Shown: positions 1 to 5,699 of the stretch, one piece after another
Layout of the letters: every line of letters starts with the position of its first letter
Numbering within the stretch: position 1 is the stretch's first letter
Origin: CAYTYZ01 sp964448465
GTDB taxonomy: Bacteria; Patescibacteriota; Microgenomatia; UBA12405
Length of the DNA: 5,824 bases
NCBI GenBank assembly: GCA_964448465.1
Contig: CAYUVY010000028.1
Span: forward strand, 1 to 5,824
Direction of reading: 5' to 3'
Notes under the pieces: generated by a model
Database searches by the model: none
What the model saw: only the letters and a program-made list of their open reading frames with translations
Told to the model about the DNA's origin: nothing
Made by a program: the position numbers and the translations under genes

Positions 1-1805
1 TTTTCGTAGTCCCCCGAACTAGTTGGTACGAGTTTTACCGCTTGGTCCAAATAAGCAATGGCTGTTGCTAGTTTATTAGGATCGCGACCCGCTAGGTTTT
101 TCTTAGCATAGGCCCAGTTATACCAAGCGTTGGCCAAATCCGGCTTGACTCGCACGGTTTCCTCAAACACTCGGTCTGCCGCTTCATATTGACCAGTAGC
201 ATAATACATTGCTCCCAAATCCATCTTGGCCAGAGGGTTAACTTGATCCAAATATACTGCTTGCTGGTAACTAGCCGTGGCCCAATCCGGAGCCCCTTCT
301 ACTAATCCCACCATGGTTCGATAAATCGATCCCAAATTTGACCAGTACACTGGATTATTCGGCTCCAAGGCTACTGCCGATTTAGCTTCTCGTACGGCCT
401 GTTGATACAGGGTAGAAATTTGTGATTTTTCTTGGTCACTAAATTCCTCCGCTTTCTTCGAGCCAAGTAGCGATACTGCCAAAGCTAAATTGGTCTGCGA
501 ATAAGCCCTTCGATATTCCGCCCAATTTGGTTCTAACTCCAAGACTTTTACTTGTGCGTTGTATGTGCCTACTCCATCATTTTTTCCAGCAAGTTGATTA
601 CTTTCGTAAAACTTAAAGGCCGCCAACACGGGCTTGGCCATTCTCCATCCAGACCATCCCACCATTGCGACTATTCCCATTACCACAAACAATGGGACTA
701 CATTAGTTTGTTTTTCTCCAGCTGCCATATAGGCTTTAATTTCCATGCTTCGATCTTTATCTAGCAGAACCAAGACTCCCATCATTACCAACATGTTTAC
801 TAAGGTAACTGGTGTAAACCACATCAACAACCAGCACAAACCACGTAGATAATAGTTCACTTTTTTACGATCTCCTCTAAAGAAAACCATCCAGCCCGAT
901 ACTAATACCAAGATCATTCCCAATACTCCCAGCTCTGTCCACCACTGCATCCAACCAAACATTGTATAACCAAATACACCCGACCAATTGGCCGTCAAGT
1001 TATAGCCATTAGTTCTAAATTTATAAAAAGCTTCCGTAAAATTTCCAATCCCAACTCCTAATAAAGTTTTTTGTTTAAAGGCTTCCACCATTACTGCCCA
1101 GCTCGAGGCCCAGTCCATATTTATAATTCCCACTTTACTCATGCGATAAATTACCAAGCCCTCCGCCACGGCCACAATTGCCACAAATACTGCGTGGAGC
1201 AAATAGTTTTCCCTATTTTTTATTTTATTTTGCAAAAATTTAATATTTAACACCAGCAACAATCCCAACCAAATTACTTCTGTCATCAAAGATCCCGTTG
1301 GCGAAAAAGTCATACTCAAAGATACTATTGGGTTACTCGTAGGCAAATTTACTGGCAGTCTACTCTCTGGCCACAAAAATAAAAATAGATTTAAGACCAA
1401 AAACACTACGGCCACCACGCTCCAACCAGTTGTTAATTTAGCCACTAGTTCCCTACTCCCAGCCTGTAGCAATAAAAACATCCAGACTACTACGGTTACC
1501 AGTGAAGTAATCCCCCACGGCAATAAGACACTACGCTCGCCCACGCCCACCGGCAAAGTTGTCCAGCCCCAAATCGCCACTGCTACCATCAACAACAACC
1601 AAGTCATCCATCCACTCCAAACTATCTTCCAATCTTTCTTTAGTAAAAATACTCCCAACCACAACACTAAACCAACTAGACCCGCTCCCACCATAATTAC
1701 TTGTTTACCCAAGCCAAAAGAATCCAAAATTCGCGGTAAGAACCACAAAGGTAATAAGCTCATCACTAGCACTACATAGGTTTGAAAGATTTTTTCTATT
1801 TTCAT
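1..1805 (-). CDS. O-antigen ligase/polymerase-like membrane protein with C-terminal TPR repeats (3' end outside window)
   Basis: The frame is open from ATG 1805 to the window edge, giving 601 residues with the C-terminus missing. An in-frame TAG lies two codons before the ATG, so this is the first ATG available. Residues 1-390 hold about ten hydrophobic segments (roughly 9-27, 34-55, 64-82, 96-113, 126-143, 171-186, 202-219, 288-305, 320-345, 368-386). A long extramembrane stretch at about 220-285 carries LLGVGIGNF (247-255), resembling the region of the Wzy_C/O-antigen ligase family that precedes its large periplasmic loop. Residues from about 403 are soluble and TPR-like: ALEPNNPVYWSNLGSIYR at 479-496, then NPLAKMDLGAMYYATGQYE at 523-541 and further units. 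Known members join or polymerise glycan on lipid carriers at the outer face of the membrane, or glycosylate proteins. The exact substrate cannot be read here. No clear Shine-Dalgarno site is seen; AGGG lies about 12 bp before the ATG. Family assignment is fairly sure, ligase versus polymerase is not. Confidence 0.85.
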   Translation of the reverse strand, partial: MKIEKIFQTYVVLVMSLLPLWFLPRILDSFGLGKQVIMVGAGLVGLVLWLGVFLLKKDWKIVWSGWMTWLLLMVAVAIWGWTTLPVGVGERSVLLPWGITSLVTVVVWMFLLLQAGSRELVAKLTTGWSVVAVVFLVLNLFLFLWPESRLPVNLPTSNPIVSLSMTFSPTGSLMTEVIWLGLLLVLNIKFLQNKIKNRENYLLHAVFVAIVAVAEGLVIYRMSKVGIINMDWASSWAVMVEAFKQKTLLGVGIGNFTEAFYKFRTNGYNLTANWSGVFGYTMFGWMQWWTELGVLGMILVLVSGWMVFFRGDRKKVNYYLRGLCWLLMWFTPVTLVNMLVMMGVLVLLDKDRSMEIKAYMAAGEKQTNVVPLFVVMGIVAMVGWSGWRMAKPVLAAFKFYESNQLAGKNDGVGTYNAQVKVLELEPNWAEYRRAYSQTNLALAVSLLGSKKAEEFSDQEKSQISTLYQQAVREAKSAVALEPNNPVYWSNLGSIYRTMVGLVEGAPDWATASYQQAVYLDQVNPLAKMDLGAMYYATGQYEAADRVFEETVRVKPDLANAWYNWAYAKKNLAGRDPNKLATAIAYLDQAVKLVPTSSGDYE

Positions 1806-1817
1806 ATCTATCTAACC

Positions 1818-1853
1818 CTACCATACTGCTACTTGCACTTCAACGCCCTTATT
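1818..1853 (-). CDS. Possible last 11 codons of a gene lost in the assembly gap
   Basis: Reading minus from the gap edge, one frame gives NKGVEVQVAVW followed by TAG at 1820-1818, 12 bp before the ATG of the O-antigen-ligase-like gene. The other two frames meet stops early. The alternating Val/polar pattern is that of a beta strand, as at the end of a folded domain. This suggests an unassembled gene between the LysM/M23 gene and the membrane protein, and that the real gap may differ from 100 bp. The evidence is short and compositional only, and the product cannot be named. Confidence 0.35.
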   Translation of the reverse strand, partial: NKGVEVQVAVW

Positions 1854-1953
1854 NNNNNNNNNNNNNNNNNNNNNNNNNNNNNNNNNNNNNNNNNNNNNNN
1901 NNNNNNNNNNNNNNNNNNNNNNNNNNNNNNNNNNNNNNNNNNNNNNNNNNNNN
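1854..1953. other. Assembly gap, 100 Ns
   Basis: There are exactly 100 undetermined bases, the conventional placeholder for a scaffold gap of unknown size. The stop codon of the LysM/M23 gene (TAA, 1956-1954) abuts the gap on one side, and a possible gene end abuts it on the other. The distance and even the adjacency of the two flanks rest on scaffolding rather than sequence. Confidence 0.97.
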
Positions 1954-3060
1954 TTATTTTAGCACCGACATCGGATCCATACGTTTACCTTGCCAGAACA
2001 CTTCAAAGTGCAAATGTGTTCCAGTGGATCTTCCCGTACTACCCATAGTTCCTATTCTTTGTCCTTGTTGCACCTCCTGTCCCTCGTGTACCAAAACCGA
2101 ACCATTCAACATGTGTCCATACAAAGATTTATATCCATTTCCATGGTCAATTACCACATAGTTACCATAACCCCCAGCGTTCCAACCAGCTCTCACCACT
2201 GTCCCTCGTTGGGTCGCGTTTACCGCTGGTCCCGCGTGATTAGCGATATCTGTACCCGTATGATATGGTCCATATTTTTGCGTAATTGATCCTACTGTAG
2301 GCCAGATAAACACTCCATCTCCACGTACTCCTGGAATTGGGGCTACCTCCACTAAGACTCTAGGTACCAAGACTGCCTCGTTTGGCTTAACTCCATCTGG
2401 CACAAATAGTTCTTGACCTGGAGTTAGTATGAAGGTTTCGTCGTTGGCAAACGTATTAAACGGATAGTCAACAATCGCCTGAGAATCCGCATCATACCTT
2501 TTGGCAATGGTATAAATTGTCTCTCCTCGTTTAACGATATGTTTTATACCCGTCGCTGGCAAAATTCTAATTAAATTATTTACCTTAACGTCCGTTGCTT
2601 TCTTCAAATTATTTTCCCACAGTATCGTATCCATGCTCACCCCAAACGCCTTGGCAATCGAGGCCAGGCTATCTCCTTCTTTTACTCGGTACGTAGTTGT
2701 CTCGCCTTTGGGTAGATCCGAAATCAAAGTCATTGCCCCCAAATCGGTAGTTTCACTTTGGGCCAGCACATTGGTCGTACTATATTCTCGCCGTACCGCA
2801 TTTACATTCAATAATAGCTGCTCCACTCGCGAAGACAAAAATATCCCCAAAACTGTTAGTGCTCCCATCCCACCGTGCACAAATCCACCCGCAAATCGGC
2901 CTTGCTGTCGGTACATCAAGTTGGTAATAAATTTTTTCAAGGCCATGGCCCAACCAAACCAAAACTTAAAAATCATTTCCAAGTGATACCACTGCAAACC
3001 CCAAAATCCCTTCCAATTTTCTAGTTCCTTTGCCAAGATTATTTTAATCTTTTCTAGCAT
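1954..3060 (-). CDS. Membrane-anchored LysM + M23 (LytM-type) peptidase
   Basis: This is a 368-residue protein probably acting at the cell wall, where M23 metallopeptidases cut peptide cross-links of peptidoglycan and LysM modules bind the glycan. The N-terminus (1-56) is basic and aromatic-rich. Residues about 58-77 (GGFVHGGMGALTVLGIFLSS) form one membrane segment, leaving the rest probably extracytoplasmic. LysM-like units lie at about 123-168 (YRVKEGDSLASIAKAFGVS) and 173-222 (HIVKRGETIYTIAKRYDAD). The M23 domain spans about 250-363 with the zinc and catalytic set intact: HTGTD (His267, Asp271), YGH (His316) and HLHFE (His349, His351), so it looks active. I chose ATG 3060, 10 bp after the rho stop. 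An ATG at 3135 is in frame but would overlap rho by 65 bp. The upstream bases (TTTTTCCCCC) hold no Shine-Dalgarno site, so translation may depend on that of rho. The tight spacing suggests co-transcription. The complete stop codon lies against the gap. Confidence 0.9.
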   Translation of the reverse strand: MLEKIKIILAKELENWKGFWGLQWYHLEMIFKFWFGWAMALKKFITNLMYRQQGRFAGGFVHGGMGALTVLGIFLSSRVEQLLLNVNAVRREYSTTNVLAQSETTDLGAMTLISDLPKGETTTYRVKEGDSLASIAKAFGVSMDTILWENNLKKATDVKVNNLIRILPATGIKHIVKRGETIYTIAKRYDADSQAIVDYPFNTFANDETFILTPGQELFVPDGVKPNEAVLVPRVLVEVAPIPGVRGDGVFIWPTVGSITQKYGPYHTGTDIANHAGPAVNATQRGTVVRAGWNAGGYGNYVVIDHGNGYKSLYGHMLNGSVLVHEGQEVQQGQRIGTMGSTGRSTGTHLHFEVFWQGKRMDPMSVLK

Positions 3061-3070
3061 GGGGGAAAAA

Positions 3071-4420
3071 TTACTTTTTACCCAAAAATTTTCCAATAAA
3101 TTCCTCGTTGGTCTTAGTCTTACCCATTTGTTCAATTACCATTTCCGAAGCCGTCAGTTTTTCCGTCATTACATCAAAGGCTCTGCGCATGGCAATCACT
3201 CTTTGCATCACTACGGGGTCCAAAAGCAAGTCTTCTTTTCTTGTTCCCGATTTATAAATATCAAAAGCTGGGAAAACGCGTCTCTCTGCCAACTCTCTTT
3301 CCAATCTCAGTTCCATATTACCCGTACCCTTAAATTCCTCAAAAATCAGATCATCCATTTTCGAACCAGTTTCTACCAAAGCCGTTCCAATAATGGTTAA
3401 AGATCCTCCGTGCTCGATTTTGCGAGCCGCGCCAAAGAATTTCTTACTTGGGTACAAAGCCACCGGGTCAAATCCACCCGATAAAGTTCTTCCCGAAGTC
3501 GGAATGGCCAAGTTATAAGCTCGAGCAAGACGCGTAATCGAATCAAAAACAATAAATACATCTTTACCCAGTTCTACTAATCTCTTAGCTCTTTCAATAC
3601 CAATTTCTGCCGCCTTGGTTTGATCTTCTGGTTTTTGGTCAAACGAACTAGCAATCACTTCACCCTTAATAAATCTTTGCATATCCGTCACTTCCTCGGG
3701 TCGCTCGCCTACCAAAATAGCCATCAAGTGAATATTTGGGTAATTAGCCGCCACTCCCTGGGCAATATCTTTAAGTAATGTAGTTTTACCAGCCTTGGGT
3801 GGCGAAACAATCATGCCACGTTGTCCAAAGCCAATGGGTGAAAACAAATCCATAATGCGGGTGGACAAGACTCCACCTTCGCTTTCCAACTTAATTTGCT
3901 TTTCTGGGTACACCGGCACCAAGTGGTTAAAGTCAGGACGATTTAACATATTTTGCCAAGTATCTCCGTTCACACTGTCAATTCTCACCAAGGCTTGAAA
4001 TTTATCATTTTCCCTGGCTACCCTCGAAGCTCCCGCAATCATATCCCCCATTCGCAGTCCATATTTGCGAATCAATTGAAAAGGCACATATACATCCTTA
4101 GGTCCTGGTACAAACTTTGGTCTCACATATCCTTGTCCATCAGCTTGCACGTCCAATACTCCGACTACTATCTCGGTTTGCTCTGGTGCCATTTGAACTG
4201 GCGCGGGTGCAACTGCAATTCTTGGCATAGGATTAGGCATCGGGGCTCTTTGCACTTGAGGCTGAACTTGTGACGGTACGAAGCCAACTCGGTTATTTTC
4301 TACTTTTGGTTCAATCTTCACTTCGACCTTTGGCGTTTCCACCTTAGGCGCAACTTTAGTTTCCACTTTGGGTGCTTCCACAAAATCGGAGGCAGTTTTT
4401 TTAGCTTTTGTTACTGGCAT
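3071..4420 (-). CDS. rho: Transcription termination factor Rho with an atypical N-terminal tail
   Basis: This 449-residue protein is a ring-shaped RNA-dependent ATPase that ends transcription. Residues about 84-152 form the cold-shock-like RNA-binding domain (GVLDVQADGQGYVRP). The ATPase core has Walker A SPPKAGKTTLL at 206-216 (Lys209, Lys212), the catalytic-Glu segment GERPEEVTDMQR at 238-249 (Glu239), Walker B DVFIVFDSITRLARAYN at 287-303 (Asp293), Q- and R-loop regions PTSGRTLSGG and EEFKGTGNMEL, and a likely arginine finger in SGTRKEDLL (Arg394). Length exceeds E. coli Rho (419), but the usual N-terminal helical bundle is not evident. Instead residues 1-80 are low complexity, with KVE/KIE repeated at 18-41 and then Pro/Gln/Met-rich. 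Gly238 stands where E. coli has Asp210. Start ATG 4420 lies in an AT-rich leader without a Shine-Dalgarno site. A promoter candidate lies about 60-85 bp upstream, and the LysM/M23 gene follows 10 bp after the stop. Confidence 0.97.
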   Translation of the reverse strand: MPVTKAKKTASDFVEAPKVETKVAPKVETPKVEVKIEPKVENNRVGFVPSQVQPQVQRAPMPNPMPRIAVAPAPVQMAPEQTEIVVGVLDVQADGQGYVRPKFVPGPKDVYVPFQLIRKYGLRMGDMIAGASRVARENDKFQALVRIDSVNGDTWQNMLNRPDFNHLVPVYPEKQIKLESEGGVLSTRIMDLFSPIGFGQRGMIVSPPKAGKTTLLKDIAQGVAANYPNIHLMAILVGERPEEVTDMQRFIKGEVIASSFDQKPEDQTKAAEIGIERAKRLVELGKDVFIVFDSITRLARAYNLAIPTSGRTLSGGFDPVALYPSKKFFGAARKIEHGGSLTIIGTALVETGSKMDDLIFEEFKGTGNMELRLERELAERRVFPAFDIYKSGTRKEDLLLDPVVMQRVIAMRRAFDVMTEKLTASEMVIEQMGKTKTNEEFIGKFLGKK

Positions 4421-4478
4421 TTACGAAAAAATGAAATAAAAATAAACAAATTTATGGGGAATTTCTTCTACAAGATCT

Positions 4479-4505
4479 ATTATACACCACAACTGGTCAA
4501 TTCAA
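4479..4505 (-). promoter_or_regulatory. Candidate rho promoter
   Basis: On the minus strand a perfect TATAAT (4484-4479) has TTGAAT (4505-4500) 15 bp upstream. An overlapping TTGACC lies only 10 bp away, too close to serve as a -35. The 15-bp spacer is short of the usual 17, so this is weaker than the two promoters further upstream. Start would fall near 4472, giving a leader of about 50 nt before rho. It begins directly after the stop codon of the 81-aa gene, and no terminator hairpin separates them, so read-through into rho is also possible. Confidence 0.5.
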
Positions 4506-4509
4506 CCTC

Positions 4510-4755
4510 TTAGCCCGAAATTCTACCTCGATCCACCGTTATTGTTGCTAATTCTTTTCCATCTTTATTAGTTACTTTGTATCGGCAAAAAGCTAGACCC
4601 CTTGCATCCCACAAGGAATAATCTCTACCATATCTATCTTCTGCTCGCGCTTGAATAGCCAATCTAGCTATCTCACAAGTTGCACAAGGTGGTAAAAAAG
4701 TAGCTCCATGTATGCAACTGCTGCGTCCTTCTATAGATTTCCTTGCATCACACAT
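4510..4755 (-). CDS. Small cysteine-motif protein, 81 aa, unknown function (leaderless)
   Basis: I do not recognise the family. The protein has cysteines at 2, 14, 24, 27 and 57. The core PPCATCEIA (22-30) leads into a predicted helix (IARLAIQARAEDRYG), and the C-terminal half looks like beta strands (LAFCRYKVTNKDGKELATITVD). C-x2-C before a helix with further upstream cysteines suggests a small zinc-binding fold of treble-clef or zinc-finger type; that is inference. The same C-[AT]-x-C-x-[IVF]-A signature occurs in the 98-aa and 133-aa proteins upstream, so the three may be paralogues. The ATG at 4755 is preferred over an in-frame TTG at 4761 because a near-consensus promoter ends 6 bp before the ATG. 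That would make the mRNA start at the ATG or very near it and leave the TTG untranscribed. There is no signal peptide or membrane segment, so it is probably cytoplasmic. The stop TAA is followed closely by the rho promoter candidate. Confidence 0.75.
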   Translation of the reverse strand: MCDARKSIEGRSSCIHGATFLPPCATCEIARLAIQARAEDRYGRDYSLWDARGLAFCRYKVTNKDGKELATITVDRGRISG

Positions 4756-4761
4756 GTACAA

Positions 4762-4790
4762 AGTATATCACAGATACACACATTTGTCAA
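4762..4790 (-). promoter_or_regulatory. Strong extended -10 promoter for the 81-aa gene, predicted leaderless start
   Basis: On the minus strand TTGACA (4790-4785) is separated by exactly 17 bp from TATACT (4767-4762), and TGA precedes the -10 as in extended -10 promoters. Only 6 bp (TTGTAC) lie between the -10 and the ATG at 4755. A normal start about 7 bp after the -10 would begin the RNA at the A of ATG. The -35 begins 2 bp after the stop codon of the 49-residue ORF. Confidence 0.85.
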
Positions 4791-4792
4791 TC

Positions 4793-4942
4793 TCACTTTT
4801 TTGGCTCAGTTTCAGTCTTTTGGGTCGGTTCTTTGACTACAGTTTCTGCTGGTTTAGGTTCTTTTACTACACTCACAACTTCCACTTTTGGTGGCACCGC
4901 TATTGCAGTAAATAATCCTGTCCTGATTTCTCTCCAAGTCAT
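4793..4942 (-). CDS. Small Lys/Pro/Glu/Val-rich ORF, 49 aa, unknown function
   Basis: From ATG 4942 to TGA 4793 the frame encodes MTWREIRTGLFTAIAVPPK followed by a Val/Lys/Glu/Pro/Thr tail ending in TETEPKK. The biased and orderly composition (VVKEPKPAE, VVKEPTQ) argues for genuine coding. The tail resembles in composition, not in alignment, the KVE-rich N-terminus of Rho. The N-terminal 15 residues could form an amphipathic helix, and no membrane span is convincing. An in-frame TAG directly precedes the ATG, so this is the first possible start. A TAGAAT with TGA in front ends 6 bp before the ATG, matching the geometry of the neighbouring leaderless genes; AGGT in between is at best a weak Shine-Dalgarno. 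It sits between the octamer array and the promoter of the 81-aa gene. It could also be the remnant of a longer gene. Confidence 0.5.
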   Translation of the reverse strand: MTWREIRTGLFTAIAVPPKVEVVSVVKEPKPAETVVKEPTQKTETEPKK

Positions 4943-4947
4943 CTACC

Positions 4948-5011
4948 TATTCTATCATTCTAACGCTCTATCGCTCTAACGATCTACTGTTCTAAAGTTC
5001 TCCCGTTCTAA
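4948..5011. repeat. Degenerate 8-bp tandem repeat array, 8 units (array 1)
   Basis: Eight contiguous octamers on the plus strand begin at 4948, 4956, 4964, 4972, 4980, 4988, 4996 and 5004, with consensus CGNTCTAA. Positions 4-6 (TCT) are identical in all units, position 7 is A in seven of eight, and position 2 is G in six. One more TCTA lies at 4942-4945, shifted by one base. The array lies between the 98-aa gene and the 49-residue ORF. Its last unit contains the 98-aa stop codon, and its other edge abuts the ATG of the 49-residue ORF. The unit pair at 4988-5003 (TGTTCTAAAGTTCTCC) recurs exactly in array 2. Confidence 0.85.
4949..4957 (-). promoter_or_regulatory. Possible extended -10 for the 49-residue ORF
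   Basis: The minus strand reads TGA-TAGAAT, 6 bp before the ATG at 4942, parallel to TGA-TATACT and TGA-TATAAT at the 81-aa and 133-aa genes. No good -35 is found at 16-18 bp upstream, and the motif is built from octamer repeat units, so chance resemblance is possible. Confidence 0.3.
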
Positions 5012-5304
5012 TTCCTCTCCGGTCGAGTCATCCATTCCCAACTTGTTTCACCCTCAATCACTCTGGCCAATGCGTCCAACCCTTTATATTCCCCTCTCCC
5101 TTCAATTCCCACTGCCAACGGACCCGCTTCTGCCCCAAAACTATAATTCAACTCTCTTTTGGGCAATTGCTCGTTTGCCTGCTCCATCACCCAACCTATT
5201 GCGAAGGCACAGCCCGTACAATCGCTTCTTTCTCTTCCCATCTGCACAAACCTATGTAGGCAATCCCTTTTAATCAAAGGACAATAAAAGCTAATTAGTT
5301 CCAT
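5008..5304 (-). CDS. Small cysteine-motif protein, 98 aa, unknown function
   Basis: The function is unrecognised. Four cysteines cluster in the first third: Cys8, Cys15, Cys29 and Cys32, in FYCPLIKRDCLHRF and SDCTGCAFAIGW. This is a plausible four-cysteine metal site with the second pair (C-x2-C) opening a helix. The C-terminal part (about 50-98) is Gly/Glu-rich, with LNYSFGAEAGPLAVGIEGRG and a tryptophan-containing tail. The CTGCAFA core matches CATCEIA and CAHCPVA in the neighbouring small proteins. The ATG at 5304 overlaps the end of the 133-aa gene by 14 bp, and AGGTGG sits 4 bp upstream inside that gene, so the two are probably translated from one mRNA with coupling. The stop codon TAG lies within the first octamer of array 1 that is met, so the present C-terminus is set by the repeat. 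It is probably cytoplasmic, with no signal peptide or membrane segment. Confidence 0.75.
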   Translation of the reverse strand: MELISFYCPLIKRDCLHRFVQMGRERSDCTGCAFAIGWVMEQANEQLPKRELNYSFGAEAGPLAVGIEGRGEYKGLDALARVIEGETSWEWMTRPERN

Positions 5305-5692
5305 TTATCCACCTTACATCTCTAATAAAAACAAATCCTTTTCTTACTCCAAGTTTGTAACTTGAATGCTCAGCCCCCAACCTTTTTATATTGACAATAT
5401 AGGTTTTTTTCAAACCCTCCGGTACCACCATCTCAAACCCTGGACCACGAATCCCCACTGGTAAATCAAAAGGAGTTGGACAACCCGGTGCAAACATATT
5501 TTTATAAAAATATTCCACCCTTCTCTGTGCCACTGGACAATGAGCACAATCTGGCCTACTTCTAACCACTGCATCCTCAGATTCATCCAAACACACCGCC
5601 AGCTGTTCTTTTCCAGTAGCCGCACCAAACTCACCCTCAAACCTAGCCCGACAAAAACCATGCCAGTTTTTAGACACTTGTGCCTCTGTCAT
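5291..5692 (-). CDS. Small cysteine-motif protein, 133 aa, unknown function (leaderless)
   Basis: I do not recognise the family. Cysteines are at 14, 34, 49, 52 and 71. The core PDCAHCPVAQRRVEYFY (47-63) is a C-x2-C opening a predicted helix, followed by an APGCPTPFD segment with a fifth cysteine. The C-terminal half (about 85-130) looks beta-rich (FEMVVPEGL, KTYIVNIKRLG, KGFVFIRDVRW). No membrane segment or signal peptide is seen, so it is probably cytoplasmic. The cysteine layout and the C-[AT]-x-C-x-[IVF]-A core are shared with the 98-aa and 81-aa proteins, suggesting a paralogous set with a metal-binding module and variable C-terminal parts (inference). The ATG at 5692 was chosen because a near-perfect promoter ends 7 bp upstream, leaving no room for a leader. 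It overlaps the 98-aa gene by 14 bp, so the two form one transcription unit. Confidence 0.75.
   Translation of the reverse strand: MTEAQVSKNWHGFCRARFEGEFGAATGKEQLAVCLDESEDAVVRSRPDCAHCPVAQRRVEYFYKNMFAPGCPTPFDLPVGIRGPGFEMVVPEGLKKTYIVNIKRLGAEHSSYKLGVRKGFVFIRDVRWINGTN
5309..5314 (-). promoter_or_regulatory. Shine-Dalgarno-like site of the 98-aa gene
   Basis: AGGTGG, one mismatch from AGGAGG, lies 4 bp before the ATG at 5304, inside the last codons of the 133-aa gene. It is the only convincing Shine-Dalgarno site in the window, which fits an internal operon gene while the first genes look leaderless. Confidence 0.6.
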
Positions 5693-5699
5693 ATCCTAT

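Noticed and set aside
552..764. Plus-strand 70-residue open frame inside the O-antigen-ligase-like gene
   Set aside because: It is antisense to a continuous 601-codon frame with clear membrane and TPR segments, and has no recognisable features.
1990..2986. Plus-strand open frames opposite the LysM/M23 gene (1990-2289 and 2633-2986)
   Set aside because: They are antisense to a gene with intact catalytic motifs, their translations lack domain-like structure, and no promoter or ribosome site fits them.
3061..3135. Longer start (ATG 3135) for the LysM/M23 gene
   Set aside because: It would overlap the end of rho by 65 bp, and the extra 25 residues simply read rho codons in another frame. ATG 3060 fits the operon spacing better.
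4421..4478. Riboswitch or attenuator in the rho leader
   Set aside because: The roughly 50-nt AT-rich leader shows no stable hairpin or known aptamer motif by eye.
4486..4497. Inverted repeat ACCA-GTTG-TGGT in the rho promoter spacer as an operator
   Set aside because: Four-base arms are expected by chance, and nothing else supports a regulator site.
4510..4755. Cytidine/deoxycytidylate deaminase, from the PCATC motif with an upstream His
   Set aside because: The His/Cys-Ala-Glu catalytic motif is missing (the sequence is HGA), the protein is too short at 81 aa, and the motif recurs in neighbours without any deaminase feature.
4756..4761. TTG start at 4761 for the 81-aa gene
   Set aside because: It lies immediately after the -10 hexamer and before the likely transcription start, so it would not be in the mRNA.
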